Shown in pieces: positions 45,878-56,046 of a stretch of DNA of 64,000 nt (its first letter is position 1; each line of letters starts with the position of its first letter). This DNA is from Bavariicoccus seileri WCC 4188 (GTDB lineage Bacteria; Bacillota; Bacilli; Lactobacillales; Aerococcaceae): NCBI RefSeq assembly GCF_000421665.1, contig NZ_ATXL01000001.1, positions 37,800-101,799 of the forward strand, given 5' to 3'. The position numbers and the translations under genes are program-made. Under the pieces are notes generated by a model. The model was given only the letters and a program-made list of their open reading frames with translations, was not told the origin of the DNA and searched no databases.

Positions 45878-46016
45878 TTTTTCCTGTGAGATTTTGATCT
45901 CATCTATCTATTATCATCTCTCCTCTTTATGCTTAATATCATAACACATTTTACTTTAAAATCATTTTTTTACTGTTTTTTCTTTGATCACTATTATAAC
46001 AACCATACTATTTGGC

Positions 46017-46095
46017 ACTTATAGCCTACTTATTCACTTGTAACATGCTTATTCATCTATAATTCATTTATTCACTTATAACCCATTTATTCGCT
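46017..46095. repeat. Degenerate tandem repeat, CATTTATTCACTTATAAC-type
   Basis: Four imperfect copies of an 18-20 bp unit (CTTATTCACTTGTAACATG, CTTATTCATCTATAATTCA, TTTATTCACTTATAACCCA, TTTATTCGCTG) 60-130 bp before the ABC exporter start. Confidence 0.65.
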
Positions 46096-46149
46096 GTTTA
46101 CAGTTACTCTAACAACGGATCATCTGTTGTTTAGATAAGGAGTTTTTCC

Positions 46150-47934
46150 ATGACATTATTACTCAAGTATCTTCGCCCATTTTTTAAACGGATGGCAATT
46201 GGCACGACAATCAAATTTTTAGGAACTATAATGGATCTCTTCTTACCTTGGATCTTGGCCTATATTATCGATTCAGTGATTCCACAGCGAAATGTTTCAG
46301 TCGTTTTTCTCTGGGGTGGTATTATGGTCATTTGCTCTATTTTTGCCATTAGTGGCAATGTCATTGCCAATCGCATGGCCTCTAGTGTTGCGCGAGATGC
46401 CACACAGACGATCCGGCATGATTTATTTGAGACCGTTTCTTACCTCTCTATCCCACAAATCGACGAAACTGGGATTCCTTCTCTCGTATCTCGCCTGACA
46501 AGTGACACCTATAATGTCCACCAAACTATCGGGATGATGCAACGGATTGGGATCAGAGCCCCAATTCTATTAATCGGTGGGATTGCGATTACCGCCACTC
46601 TTGATCCTGTTTTAACTCTTGTTCTCGTTTCTATTATGCCCTTAACAATCATTGTCACAACGATCATCTCTAAAAAAGGAATCCCATTATATGGACAAGT
46701 CCAAATTAAAATTGATCGTCTGGTCAGAGTAGTCAGAGAAAATATCTCTGGCGCTCGGGTGATCAAGGCTCTTTCTAAAGGTGATTATGAAATCAATCGA
46801 TTTGATCAGGTTAATCGCGATCTCATTAACTCTCAAATCAAGGCCGGGACAACAATGGCTGCTACTCCACCTTTGATGGATCTATTTCTTAACCTCGGTC
46901 TCACTCTAGTCGTCTTAGTCAGTGCTTTTCGTGTCAATGCAAACCTGACTCAACCAGGTGTCATCATCGCATTTCTATCCTATTTCACGATTATTTTAAC
47001 CGCAATGCTCAATATCACACGGATTTTCGTTATTTTCACAAGAGGAATAGCTTCTGCCAACCGGATTGATAAAGTCTTGGTGAAAACACCAGAATTAGAG
47101 CCAATCTCACCAGAAGAGGCTGAAGCTAAAAGCCATCTTCCTTCTATCTCCAGTGACTCTAGTGACCAAATTAGGACCGATATATCTGACCACTTAGTCT
47201 TTGAACAGGTAGACTTCACTTATCCTAACAATCGCAAGAAGACATTATCCAATATAAATTTCCGCCTAAAACGTGGTCAAACCATCGGTATCATTGGACC
47301 TACCGGCAGTGGCAAGTCAACTATCGCTAAATTGCTCTTGCGACTTTATGATGTATCATCAGGAAGAATCTTGATCAACGGTCACGATATTCGGACCATT
47401 CAAAGTGCTGACTTACATCAAAAATTTGGTGTTGTTTTACAAAAAGACGTTTTATTTTCCCAGTCAATTGCTGACAATATCCAGTTTGGCAGACACTTTA
47501 CGACAGAAGATTTGTTAGAAAGCATCGATCATGCCCAAGCAAAAGAATTTATTGATAAGGTTCCTGGAAAACTAGATTATCGTCTAAAGGCTAAGGGAAA
47601 CAACTTGAGCGGTGGCCAAAAACAACGAGTTCTTCTCTCAAGAGCAATGGCAGGATCGCCAGAATTTTTAATACTAGACGATTCTTCTAGTGCCCTAGAT
47701 TATCAAACAGATGCTAAATTACGGACAGTCCTCAAACAGGATTATCCTAATACAACAAAGGTGATTATCGCTCAACGAATAGCTTCCATTCAACATGCTG
47801 ATATCATATTATTGCTAGACCACGGAACAATCATTGGATCAGGTAATCACCAAGATCTTCTGTCCCATAACACGACTTACCGAGAAATCTATGAAGAACA
47901 AACGGGGGTGACTGTCACAGATGAAACTATTTAA
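46150..47934 (+). CDS. ABC exporter half-transporter (non-catalytic site half)
   Basis: A 594-residue exporter with six membrane helices (about 1-300) and an ATPase: GPTGSGKST, signature LSGGQKQR, Walker B LILDDSSSALD with Asp replacing the catalytic Glu. The low-conservation linker (about 320-345) is Ser/Asp rich. Together with the next gene, which has a canonical Glu, it forms a heterodimeric type IV exporter with one degenerate ATP site, as in BmrCD or LmrCD. The genes overlap by 14 bp. The substrate is unknown. Confidence 0.9.
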   Translation: MTLLLKYLRPFFKRMAIGTTIKFLGTIMDLFLPWILAYIIDSVIPQRNVSVVFLWGGIMVICSIFAISGNVIANRMASSVARDATQTIRHDLFETVSYLSIPQIDETGIPSLVSRLTSDTYNVHQTIGMMQRIGIRAPILLIGGIAITATLDPVLTLVLVSIMPLTIIVTTIISKKGIPLYGQVQIKIDRLVRVVRENISGARVIKALSKGDYEINRFDQVNRDLINSQIKAGTTMAATPPLMDLFLNLGLTLVVLVSAFRVNANLTQPGVIIAFLSYFTIILTAMLNITRIFVIFTRGIASANRIDKVLVKTPELEPISPEEAEAKSHLPSISSDSSDQIRTDISDHLVFEQVDFTYPNNRKKTLSNINFRLKRGQTIGIIGPTGSGKSTIAKLLLRLYDVSSGRILINGHDIRTIQSADLHQKFGVVLQKDVLFSQSIADNIQFGRHFTTEDLLESIDHAQAKEFIDKVPGKLDYRLKAKGNNLSGGQKQRVLLSRAMAGSPEFLILDDSSSALDYQTDAKLRTVLKQDYPNTTKVIIAQRIASIQHADIILLLDHGTIIGSGNHQDLLSHNTTYREIYEEQTGVTVTDETI

Positions 47935-49696
47935 AAAAGATACTAGCAATCATCAACAGACCTTAAAGAAGTTATGGGGCTATCTCTACAAATTTAAATG
48001 GACACTGTTGTTAGCAGCTACTCTCATGATTATGAGTAATCTCTTGGCTCTTCTTGGTCCACTACTGTCAGGTTATGCTATCAATGCGATTGAACTTGGA
48101 CCAGGAAAAGTCGATTTTTCCAGAGTCTATTTCTATTGTGGTTTAATGCTTCTTTTCTTTGTGATCTCATCAGTGCTAAGTTATGTCATCAGTCGCTTAA
48201 TGATTCACTTAAGTGCCAAAATCTCTTATCGGCTTGCAAAAGACCTCTTTGATAAACTTCAAGAGTTGCCTGTTGGCTACTTTGACCAACATCAAACAGG
48301 CGATATCATCAGTCGCTTTGATTATGATATCGATACAATTAATACATCTTTAGCGAATGATACCGTCCAAATTCTGAGTAGCTTTGTCACCATTATTGGC
48401 TCTTTGATCATGATGATCATCATTTCATTCCCAATGGTATCCGTTTTTGTTCTCACAGTGCCTGCTTCCATTCTATTGACGCGGTTTTTGATGAAAAAAT
48501 TCCAACCGCTATTCAAGAAAAGGAGTCAAAAACTAGGCGAGGTCAACGGCTTTGTGGAAGAAACCTTGACGGGCCAACAAACCATTAAAATCTATCACCA
48601 AGAAGAGACATTCATTGAGCGTTTTGATGTGAAAAACAAAGAAGCCGTCGATGCCTACTACAATGCTGAATACTATGGAAGTATGACTGGTCCTTCCATC
48701 AACTTTATCAATAATATTTCGCTATCATTGATTAGTGTTTTGGGAGCTTTGCTCTTTTTGAACCAACAATTAACCTTAGGAAATCTCTCGTCATTTGTGT
48801 TGTACTCCCGAAAATTCTCTGGACCAATCAATGAATTAGCTAATATTTTGAGTGACCTCCAATCGGCATTTGCAGCTGCTGATCGTGTCTTTCGCTTAAT
48901 TGATGAGGTGCCAGAAGTTAAAGATATTCCAAATGCTCATGTCTTTGAGGAAGTGAATGGGGACGTAGAATTTGACCATGTTCAGTTTGGCTACCAACCA
49001 GACCGAATGATTATCCATGATCTCTCATTTGAAGCAATTGCTGGTGACTTAATTGCCATCGTCGGGCCTACTGGAGCCGGGAAAACCACCATTGTCAATT
49101 TACTGATGCGTTTTTATGACCCGAATAAGGGTATCATCACCCTAGATCATTACAACATCAAAGAAGCCACACGAAGAAGCTTGCGGAAAAAATATGCGAT
49201 GGTCTTACAGGATACTTGGCTCTTTACAGGCAGTATTTTCGAAAATCTTTCTTATGGTAAGGAAAATGCTACTTTAGCTGAGGTAGAAGCAGCTGCCCGA
49301 GCAGCTCATATCCATGACTTTATCTTACAATTGCCTAAAGGCTATGACACCAAAATAACTGAAGATGGCACAAGTATCTCCCAGGGGCAAAAACAATTAC
49401 TGACCATAGCACGGGCCATGTTACTAGATGCTGACCTATTGATTCTTGACGAAGCTACTTCAAATGTTGACACCAGAACCGAACGACTGATTCAAGAAGC
49501 TATGAAAAAATTAATGGCAGGCAAAACCTCATTTGTGATTGCCCACAGACTTTCAACCATTCGAAACGCTGATTTAATACTCGTTGTAGAAGACGGTAAT
49601 ATCGTCGAAAAAGGTACCCATGATGAACTGTTAGCTCTTGGACAAGTTTATCAACGCCTCTATCAATCCCAATTTGACCAAGCTATTACCCAGTAA
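47921..49696 (+). CDS. ABC exporter half-transporter (catalytic half)
   Basis: A 591-residue partner of the preceding gene. Walker A GPTGAGKTT, Q-loop LQDTWLFTGS, signature ISQGQKQL (Q for the second G), Walker B LILDEATSNVD with the catalytic Glu, and IAHRLS. The membrane domain has six helices (about 20-310). A terminator follows at once. This intact pair parallels the damaged pair at 5.5-9.1 kb and may compensate for it. Confidence 0.9.
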   Translation: MKLFKKDTSNHQQTLKKLWGYLYKFKWTLLLAATLMIMSNLLALLGPLLSGYAINAIELGPGKVDFSRVYFYCGLMLLFFVISSVLSYVISRLMIHLSAKISYRLAKDLFDKLQELPVGYFDQHQTGDIISRFDYDIDTINTSLANDTVQILSSFVTIIGSLIMMIIISFPMVSVFVLTVPASILLTRFLMKKFQPLFKKRSQKLGEVNGFVEETLTGQQTIKIYHQEETFIERFDVKNKEAVDAYYNAEYYGSMTGPSINFINNISLSLISVLGALLFLNQQLTLGNLSSFVLYSRKFSGPINELANILSDLQSAFAAADRVFRLIDEVPEVKDIPNAHVFEEVNGDVEFDHVQFGYQPDRMIIHDLSFEAIAGDLIAIVGPTGAGKTTIVNLLMRFYDPNKGIITLDHYNIKEATRRSLRKKYAMVLQDTWLFTGSIFENLSYGKENATLAEVEAAARAAHIHDFILQLPKGYDTKITEDGTSISQGQKQLLTIARAMLLDADLLILDEATSNVDTRTERLIQEAMKKLMAGKTSFVIAHRLSTIRNADLILVVEDGNIVEKGTHDELLALGQVYQRLYQSQFDQAITQ

Positions 49697-49702
49697 GAGA
49701 AG

Positions 49703-49742
49703 AAGCCAAGACCACTGTTTTAAGCGGTAGCCTTGGCTTTTT
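49703..49742 (+). terminator. Terminator of the ABC exporter pair
   Basis: AAGCCAAG..CTTGGCTT with inner pairing, then TTTTTT. A duplicated TATAGAATTATTTTTT follows at 49756-49788. Confidence 0.8.
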
Positions 49743-49802
49743 TGATACCCTTCTATTATAGAATTATTTTTTATAGAATTATTTTTTCATATTTGTTAAA
49801 CA

Positions 49803-50411
49803 TCAATTTTCTTTTACTTGTTCCACACGTTCCTTTAGATAGTGGTTAAATAAGTCAAGAAGCTCTTCAGGGGTGGCGTCTTTGGCTAACTTACAATTGA
49901 TTGCAACTGCCCCAAAGCCCATCCCACTATTTGCCTCAGCCGCCTTCTTTTGAGCACTAGTCATCTCATCAAACAAGACTTTATCATCTTTTAAAACAAC
50001 TGCTAGTATTGGCTGATCAATAATCGTTTTAAGACTGACACTTATAACATTATCCCATTCAATAGTGACGTATCTAGGTGAATTGGGGGACGAAAAATCA
50101 TGGAATCCTTGACCATCAACTACTAACAAATAGCGGTCAGTCATCATTTGACGAATAACTAATAAACTGATCATCGCGAAACCAACAGCACCAATGAAAG
50201 CCACAATCAGAGCTAACAGTCTATCCTCTTCATAGCCTTTATAAACAGCAAATAGAGCAACTCCAGTCATCACTACAGCAATAAAAGCAGTGATATACAA
50301 TTTCGTTAACTTCTTTTTTACTACCCGTTTACCCACATCTTCAGTCGCCTTCACTTTTAATTCCTCTTCTCTCCATTGATAATTATGATAGAAGCTCATG
50401 ATAGCTAGCAT
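49803..50411 (-). CDS. STM3941-like membrane protein of unknown function
   Basis: A 202-residue protein with a charged N-terminus, two membrane helices (about 37-60 and 67-87) and a cytosolic or external PH-like C-terminal part (YVTIEWDNVISVSLKTI, ILAVVLKDDKVLFDE, ATPEELLDLFNHYL). It resembles the STM3941 family. Function unknown. The start could also be the ATG four codons in; no strong ribosome site decides. Confidence 0.6.
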   Translation of the reverse strand: MLAIMSFYHNYQWREEELKVKATEDVGKRVVKKKLTKLYITAFIAVVMTGVALFAVYKGYEEDRLLALIVAFIGAVGFAMISLLVIRQMMTDRYLLVVDGQGFHDFSSPNSPRYVTIEWDNVISVSLKTIIDQPILAVVLKDDKVLFDEMTSAQKKAAEANSGMGFGAVAINCKLAKDATPEELLDLFNHYLKERVEQVKEN

Positions 50412-50470
50412 CTTTCATTGTCATTTAACAACAATCATAGCAACGACAATCATAGCACCAACAGTCATAG
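50412..50470. repeat. Short tandem repeat CAACAATCATAGC
   Basis: Three to four imperfect 13-15 bp units (CAACAATCATAGCAA, CGACAATCATAGCAC, CAACAGTCATAGC), the last overlapping the 3' end of the DUF3307 gene. Confidence 0.65.
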
Positions 50471-51232
50471 CCGATACACAAATAGGAAAAATCCAATCAG
50501 TGTGACCAGTATACTATACAACGTACCTATCAAATAGTATTCAGCAAAGGCTGGTTCTTTAGCAATTTTATTGTATCTCGTGATGGACTTAGCAGTCATA
50601 ACAATAGCTAATGCAGCAAATTGACCAAGGTTGAGAAAGATAGCCATGATCATTCTTTCTAGGTTTCCAATCAAAGCCCCTGCCCCTGAGACGGTTTCTT
50701 CAAGTGGTTTTTTCTGAATGATATTTCTTTCAGTAACCTCTTCTTCATGGTAGCTTTGTTGGTACTTCCCAAACACCAGTTTAAAGCAAATATTAGTTGG
50801 CTTAAACAAGAGTAACAGATAAGCTGACCAAGATAGGAATAGGGACCATACCTCTGAGTCTACCACCGTTTGCGGTAGTCTAAGAGCTAATACACTAATC
50901 ACTAGAAAGCCCAAGAGCAGATGGCTAGCCTGATCTAGTAGAAAAAGCCACTGTGAATATTCCTTCGCTATCACACTAAAACGACGGCTCCAAAAATATT
51001 TTATAAAATCTACGATGGCTTGAGCAAGTGATAAGCTAATCCAATACCGCAAGGCTACAAATGAATCATCATATAGGATAAAGGCTGATAAAAACGGGAC
51101 ACTATATAAACCACAATGAACAACCAATGCCCTTAACTCTTTTTGCTTACGAGCCGCCATCTGTTGTGTTTGAAAATAATAGTCACCAATCAAGTGGCAA
51201 AGGATAAAGTATTGAAACGTCAATGGTATCAT
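50465..51232 (-). CDS. DUF3307 membrane protein
   Basis: About 255 residues with six or more hydrophobic segments. The N-terminal FQYFILCHLIGDYYFQTQQMAARKQKELRAL and later AQAIVDFIKYFW, DQASHLLLGF motifs identify DUF3307, a membrane family of unknown function that pairs with SatD-like proteins. The start at 51232 has GGAGG 6 nt upstream and lies 1 bp after the satD stop, so the two are co-translated. Confidence 0.8.
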   Translation of the reverse strand: MIPLTFQYFILCHLIGDYYFQTQQMAARKQKELRALVVHCGLYSVPFLSAFILYDDSFVALRYWISLSLAQAIVDFIKYFWSRRFSVIAKEYSQWLFLLDQASHLLLGFLVISVLALRLPQTVVDSEVWSLFLSWSAYLLLLFKPTNICFKLVFGKYQQSYHEEEVTERNIIQKKPLEETVSGAGALIGNLERMIMAIFLNLGQFAALAIVMTAKSITRYNKIAKEPAFAEYYLIGTLYSILVTLIGFFLFVYRL

Positions 51233-51233
51233 C

Positions 51234-51899
51234 TTAGCCCTCCAACTCAAATTCAGTCAGTGTCTTTTCAATTGCAAGCCGTGTGGAAATAAACTGATAA
51301 TAACCAGTAGATTTTATCTTAGCATTGACCTTTTGAGGTGTACTTTTATCAATCCGAGCTATTTCCACTTGTGGCACAGTTAAATCATAGCCCGTTTCTA
51401 ACAGACGCTTTCGGACAAACGCCCGTTGACTAGTGACCCATTTACTTTCGATATAATCACTCAGTTGCAAGGTCTCATTCACCAGATCAATAACGGTTGA
51501 GGAATAACCAACCGAAACGGCTATACGACATTTGGCCACATCAGCAATCTCGTGCACAGCTTTGATAGCATCTCTCGCATGCCAATAGGCTGGTCCATCA
51601 GCTCCAATACTGACTTCTTTTTTAATTGACGTTGCCATCGTACCGACTCCAATCCCAAAACGAACGGCGATTGGATCGAGAGCAAACCGAATCCGATCGA
51701 CAATTTCCAATAAATGCTCCCCACTTTTTAATAGCCCTTGAAACTCATCCCCAAGAGTAATAGTGAAATTAGAAACGATGACCTCTTGGTACATTTGATT
51801 AATATCCTCTAGCGTTTGATTTAAAAACTGTTGCGTTTCCTCCCGATCAGAAATATGACGAGAGGACACAATATCACCAATCACTGCATAAAATTTCAC
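51234..51899 (-). CDS. satD: SatD family protein
   Basis: A 221-residue protein beginning MKFYAVIGDIVSSRHISDR, the hallmark of SatD, named from a streptococcal secretion and acid tolerance locus. Internal signatures are TLGDEFQGLL and RFGIGVGTM, and the nucleotidyl-cyclase-like arrangement suggests nucleotide binding. The C-terminus (about 150-215) contains a helix-turn-helix-like region. It is coupled to the DUF3307 gene. The molecular role is unproven. Confidence 0.82.
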   Translation of the reverse strand: MKFYAVIGDIVSSRHISDREETQQFLNQTLEDINQMYQEVIVSNFTITLGDEFQGLLKSGEHLLEIVDRIRFALDPIAVRFGIGVGTMATSIKKEVSIGADGPAYWHARDAIKAVHEIADVAKCRIAVSVGYSSTVIDLVNETLQLSDYIESKWVTSQRAFVRKRLLETGYDLTVPQVEIARIDKSTPQKVNAKIKSTGYYQFISTRLAIEKTLTEFELEG

Positions 51900-52246
51900 C
51901 CGATGACCCCCTTTGATTGTTAGCTTACAACTTTAAGTCTAATTATCGATGTATCTATTTGTGCACGTATCCTGTTCATGTACCCTGTTTGTGAATCTTT
52001 TCTATGGCACTAAGGAAAGCTGATTCTCAAATACTATTGCTATTACTACTGCAATTCTTATCACTATGGCTATTACTATTGTTATTACTATTACTTTTAC
52101 TGATAGTTTACCATTGAAAGACAAAATTATCCAATTTATAAGTTTGATATACGCGTTTTCAAACTTATAAATTGGATTTCATAGCCTGATTAATCCTACT
52201 AATTAGTATTAGCTGAACAACACGACTTAATCAAATGATCTCTCAA
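51900..52246. other. Gene-free region with micro-repeats and a large palindrome
   Basis: Two repeat tracts: CGTATC/TGTACCCTGTT-type words near 51950-52005 and TATTACTATT/TATTGCTATT-type words near 52025-52105. They are followed by the 47-bp inverted repeat at 52130-52176. No gene is supported. Confidence 0.5.
52130..52176. terminator. 18-bp-arm inverted repeat, probable bidirectional terminator
   Basis: TCCAATTTATAAGTTTGA and its exact complement around an 11-nt loop, downstream of the metallophosphoesterase. It shares TCAAACTTATAA and arm/loop lengths with 58369-58415. Confidence 0.65.
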
Positions 52247-53107
52247 TCACTCACTGTCTTTTAAATGGCCTAGCGATTTTAAAAACTGTATCGCCGATTC
52301 ATGATAACCAAATCTATGCCCATAGTCTTTCAGTAATGAAATATCATGAGTCACAGGATAGCCCGTTGTAAAAAAGGTCTTATAGAGTTCTAAATACGAT
52401 AACTCTGCTTCTTCAGCACGTTTTATCTCACGACTCGTATCGTAGCGAACACGTTTAAAATCAATATCAGCTATTCCTGCCTCATCGATTGTTAGAAACA
52501 TGTACTGAGCTCGTAAGTCTCCATGTAGCCTGTACCAATCATTGACTGGTTGTCCGATAGAACCCGGATTGAGAATTAATTGATCATTACTGGAGTACCT
52601 CAGAACTTGATGGTGAATGTGTCCATAGATAGCTATATCGGCTTCAAACTCTTGAAATAATGGGGCAAAATTTTCGACGGGTCGAAAGGTGTGAAGCTCA
52701 GGACCATAGTTTTTCTGTGGTAAATGATGAGTCAAACTGACAATCAAGCCATTGACCTCTTTGATAGTTTGAAGTGGCAATTGACGAATAAACTCGACCC
52801 TAGAAGGTGAAATATGATCTAACAAATAGTGCGAAAGCTGAACAAAATAAACATCTGTTTCATCTGTTAAATCAACATTGCCATCCAGAGCTGCTAAAAA
52901 ACAATCCTCCCAGTTTCCTCTGACATAAACTGATACATTATTCTCTTCCAATAACTCAAATAACGCTTCCCCACCTGGACCTGGAAGTAATAAATCGCCT
53001 AAAAACCAAAAGTCCGTAGCCCCATTTGCATGTGCATCTGCAAAGACTGCTTCCAGTGCTGTTTGGTTACCATGAACATCCGATAAAACCGCTATTTTAT
53101 GAATCAA
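52247..53107 (-). CDS. Calcineurin-like metallophosphoesterase
   Basis: A 286-residue protein with all metal-binding motifs of the family: DVHGN (Asp9, His11), FLGDLLLPGPGG, RGNWE, SLTHHLP and YGHIHH. The fold is like YfcE/YvnB-type cytosolic phosphodiesterases. The C-terminal region (about 215-285) is helical and specific to this subgroup. The natural substrate is unknown. Confidence 0.85.
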   Translation of the reverse strand: MIHKIAVLSDVHGNQTALEAVFADAHANGATDFWFLGDLLLPGPGGEALFELLEENNVSVYVRGNWEDCFLAALDGNVDLTDETDVYFVQLSHYLLDHISPSRVEFIRQLPLQTIKEVNGLIVSLTHHLPQKNYGPELHTFRPVENFAPLFQEFEADIAIYGHIHHQVLRYSSNDQLILNPGSIGQPVNDWYRLHGDLRAQYMFLTIDEAGIADIDFKRVRYDTSREIKRAEEAELSYLELYKTFFTTGYPVTHDISLLKDYGHRFGYHESAIQFLKSLGHLKDSE

Positions 53108-53242
53108 CTCTACCCACCCCTCTGTTACTCGTTCATATTTTTCATTCTGACAATCTAGTAACTAGGGCTATTATAACAATTTTGGGATCATTTCGGCAGA
53201 CTAAACGTTATGAATTGAATGTCATTCCATCAACAGATAGTA

Positions 53243-54127
53243 TCAGCAAAAAATCCGATCAGAGAAATAACCTGCCAATTCTTTTTCGTTCTTACTCTCA
53301 AGAAATTGCAAAGAGACTTGTCCGTAATCATCCAGAGAGGACCCCGTAAAGAAATCAGACTGATTGCTGATCATCGCCATAAAACGCTCTTCTAACTTCA
53401 TCATTTTCTTTAGAGAATCATATATAGTCTTCTCAGATACGGTATTAAAAGTATTTAATAAAGCTTGCCTATCCGCATCAGATAAATACCGTAGAATTTG
53501 AGTCGATTTCTTGCCATAGTTTCGATCAAAGCCATATTCAGTAGCCACTACCCAGGTCATTAGTCGAATCAATTCATCCCGAGTCAGATTCAAGTAGAAT
53601 TGAGATAGTAATAATTCCCCTCTTAACGTAGCTTTCAAAACATTGGTCGACTGCCACCAAAATTCCTTGATAGAACTCGTCACAAGCTCTTCAGACGGCT
53701 CACCAATCCAATAATCACGATCACTCGGTTCGATAGTCCCTTCAATCCGTCCATCTTTGTCAGCTATAATCTGAGTCAGACTATCAGATGATAAATAACG
53801 CTCTAAAAGAGAAAGAGCCATGATTTGAAAATCGATACGATTTCCGTCTTGATAAAGTACTAAATAAGTATAGCCATTCCCATCAGGATAAAGATTAGGA
53901 CCATCTGCTTCTGGCTCAGTTACCATCAAGACATCTCCAAAATGACTTAAAAAACTAGCATCCTGTTTATACTTGCCCACATCATCGGTGAAGAAAACAA
54001 CATCATAATCCCGATAACCGTCAGGTGGAATATTGACATTGACACGAGAACCATTCATTGCAAAAACTCTAATATCCTCTTGCTTATTATAAAAATTCAT
54101 CAAGTCTTTCATGATACCATCTGCCAT
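53243..54127 (-). CDS. Aminoglycoside 6-adenylyltransferase-like protein (AadE/AadK)
   Basis: A 294-residue nucleotidyltransferase. MNGSRVNVNIPPDGYRDYDVVFF holds the GS..DxD active site of the family; RIDFQIMAL supplies the third acidic residue; FWWQSTNVLKATLRGELLLSQ lies in the helical half. AadK/AadE enzymes adenylate streptomycin. Chromosomal relatives are common and may confer only low resistance, so phenotype is not assured. The gene stands alone without mobile element signatures. Confidence 0.83.
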   Translation of the reverse strand: MADGIMKDLMNFYNKQEDIRVFAMNGSRVNVNIPPDGYRDYDVVFFTDDVGKYKQDASFLSHFGDVLMVTEPEADGPNLYPDGNGYTYLVLYQDGNRIDFQIMALSLLERYLSSDSLTQIIADKDGRIEGTIEPSDRDYWIGEPSEELVTSSIKEFWWQSTNVLKATLRGELLLSQFYLNLTRDELIRLMTWVVATEYGFDRNYGKKSTQILRYLSDADRQALLNTFNTVSEKTIYDSLKKMMKLEERFMAMISNQSDFFTGSSLDDYGQVSLQFLESKNEKELAGYFSDRIFC

Positions 54128-54575
54128 ACTAAAACCCCTCTCTTTTGAAAGCTTTTATAGTGTTAGACGAAATATCTGATCCCTAATTTTACTGACCATT
54201 TTACCTTTGAAACTACCACTACCTTTCCACATTATCGCTAACCGCCGTTAACCAATGCTAGACACTATTAATTATTATTACTCATTATTAATCATAGTTA
54301 GTCATTATTGCCTATAGGAAAGCATCTTTTTACACTTTTATATATTGTTACTTTTTTCACTATTTATGTCCTTCCATGTCAATTATAACACAAAAGCAGC
54401 CTCATCAGCTGCTTGTTTAGAATAAATATACTTCTATTATTTGTTTATTTTACTATGTTTTTCAATGTCAATCCAAAAGAAATGAGCTGCCATTGCAATT
54501 ATTACCTTTATCACAATGTCTTGATGATTCTGACTATATTAAAGAAATTCTCTCTGTGACTTGTATCCCAATGAC
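54128..54575. other. Gene-free AT-rich region
   Basis: Contains ATTATTA/TCATTATTA-type micro-repeats (about 54260-54312), the terminator at 54394-54414, and otherwise nothing recognisable. Confidence 0.5.
54394..54414 (-). terminator. Terminator of the GntR operon
   Basis: AAGCAGC/GCTGCTT around a 7-nt loop; the minus strand continues TTTTGTG. It lies about 160 bp after the GntR stop. Confidence 0.6.
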
Positions 54576-55289
54576 TTATCTGGGAACAAATCTCGTTCTA
54601 ACATAAAACTCTGGGGAAAAGTGAATTTCGGTATATTCAAAAATTTCCCCACTATCAATATACGCCCAATTCTGAGTTTGAGCGATACAGTTTTTATCAC
54701 CCAAAACTAAATTATCTCGGTCCATTTTTTCTGCCTTAACAACCCGATCTGCCATTTTAGAACCAATGATTTTCAGACCAAGTGTTTTTTGGATATACTC
54801 GTAAATCGATTGAGAGGCTATTTTCTGATTTAAGCCACTAACTATCTCTTCTCTAAAATAGCTATCATCGATCATCATGGGTTTCCCACCAATGATTCTT
54901 AGTCGTACAGCATGGAAAACAGATTCGCCTTCATCAAAGGTACTTTTGTTAGCCAGTTTTGCATTTACCGTTGATTGATTAAAGGATAAAACAACTGTTT
55001 CAATATCGTTGTGCTTTATCTTAGAAGGTCTCATAATATTTCCGGTACTAATCAACTCATCAGTAATGGGAACACGGCGTAATACAACATTAGAGCTTCC
55101 AGTTTTGCTATACACTAATCCTTCTATGTTTAAAAGTCGAATAGCTTTCCTTACAGTATTTCTAGAAGCATTATATGCTAACTCCAACTCTTTCTCCGTT
55201 GGTAAGATTTGATAATGATCAAATTCCTCGCTATAGATTCTTTTTTTTAAATCCAAGTAGATGTGATCAGATTTGCTTTTAATAGACAT
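54576..55289 (-). CDS. GntR-family (HutC/UTRA) transcriptional regulator
   Basis: About 237 residues. The winged helix is in residues 1-70 (YLDLKKRIYSEEF, TEKELELAYNASRNTVRKAIRLLNIEGLVYSK), and the UTRA ligand domain follows (ESVFHAVRLRIIGGKPMMIDDSYFR, IHFSPEFYVRTRFV). UTRA domains commonly bind phosphosugars. The start at 55289 has AGAGGGG 8 nt upstream. It is the last gene of the IIC-ChbG-GntR operon and is its probable repressor. Confidence 0.87.
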   Translation of the reverse strand: MSIKSKSDHIYLDLKKRIYSEEFDHYQILPTEKELELAYNASRNTVRKAIRLLNIEGLVYSKTGSSNVVLRRVPITDELISTGNIMRPSKIKHNDIETVVLSFNQSTVNAKLANKSTFDEGESVFHAVRLRIIGGKPMMIDDSYFREEIVSGLNQKIASQSIYEYIQKTLGLKIIGSKMADRVVKAEKMDRDNLVLGDKNCIAQTQNWAYIDSGEIFEYTEIHFSPEFYVRTRFVPR

Positions 55290-55305
55290 GATAGAAACCC
55301 CTCTA

Positions 55306-56046
55306 TTAACGAGTTTTAAGAATAGAATAGTCACTTAAGGTATATCCCATTTCCTCTATCATACCTTTAAACGCCTTACTCGTAAACAGCGAAAGCTCTT
55401 CTTCTCTTCGATCGGTCAAGCTAGATATTGCCCGTAATTCTGAATCTACTAATCCTGGATGACAGATCAATTCACTCACTTCTGATACTGATGAGCTCAA
55501 TAGTTCCTTTACCAGTTCTAAGGTATAGGGTTGATTAGGTGGATTTATGAGTTTGGTACCAGCAGCAACAACATCTCTTTCTTTCAAAACGTCATTCAAT
55601 CGTGGATCAACTAAATTCCTGACTGCTACCTGATATTGTAAGGCCAAATTAGCTATAATGGTCGCCATACCTTCATCATCAATAATATTTTTATGGTAGG
55701 TTAAATGTGTTAATTCTAAACCACTAGATAACAAAAACTCAATTTGCTGTTTAAATTCATTAAAAACAATATCATAGTATCTTTTGTTTTTTTCCTGTTC
55801 ACTTAACTTAACGAACGTATCTGTGTAAAACAGAGGTTTCCCAACATTAAGAGTCAGATGTATTCCCATACGTATCAAGTGTTCTTTTTTTGCCAACTCA
55901 ATGGCTTGTTGAGAAAATGGACTTGTCGCAATGAGATTTGTTTCAGTTACAACTCCTCTATCTATTGCTTGAACGATTCCTTTTGAGACACCTTCCGTTA
56001 ACCCAAAATCATCTGCATCTATTATTAAAAACTTTTTACGACTCAT
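55306..56046 (-). CDS. ChbG/YdjC-family carbohydrate deacetylase
   Basis: A 246-residue protein. IDADDFGL, GIHLTLNVG and HLTYHKN correspond to the Asp and two His metal ligands of ChbG, though the usual SHHH is TYHKN here. ChbG removes acetyl groups from chitooligosaccharide phosphates imported by a PTS. It overlaps the IIC gene by 11 bp, which points to an acetylated amino-sugar disaccharide as substrate, such as a chitobiose- or muramyl-type compound. That assignment is inferred. Confidence 0.83.
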   Translation of the reverse strand: MSRKKFLIIDADDFGLTEGVSKGIVQAIDRGVVTETNLIATSPFSQQAIELAKKEHLIRMGIHLTLNVGKPLFYTDTFVKLSEQEKNKRYYDIVFNEFKQQIEFLLSSGLELTHLTYHKNIIDDEGMATIIANLALQYQVAVRNLVDPRLNDVLKERDVVAAGTKLINPPNQPYTLELVKELLSSSVSEVSELICHPGLVDSELRAISSLTDRREEELSLFTSKAFKGMIEEMGYTLSDYSILKTR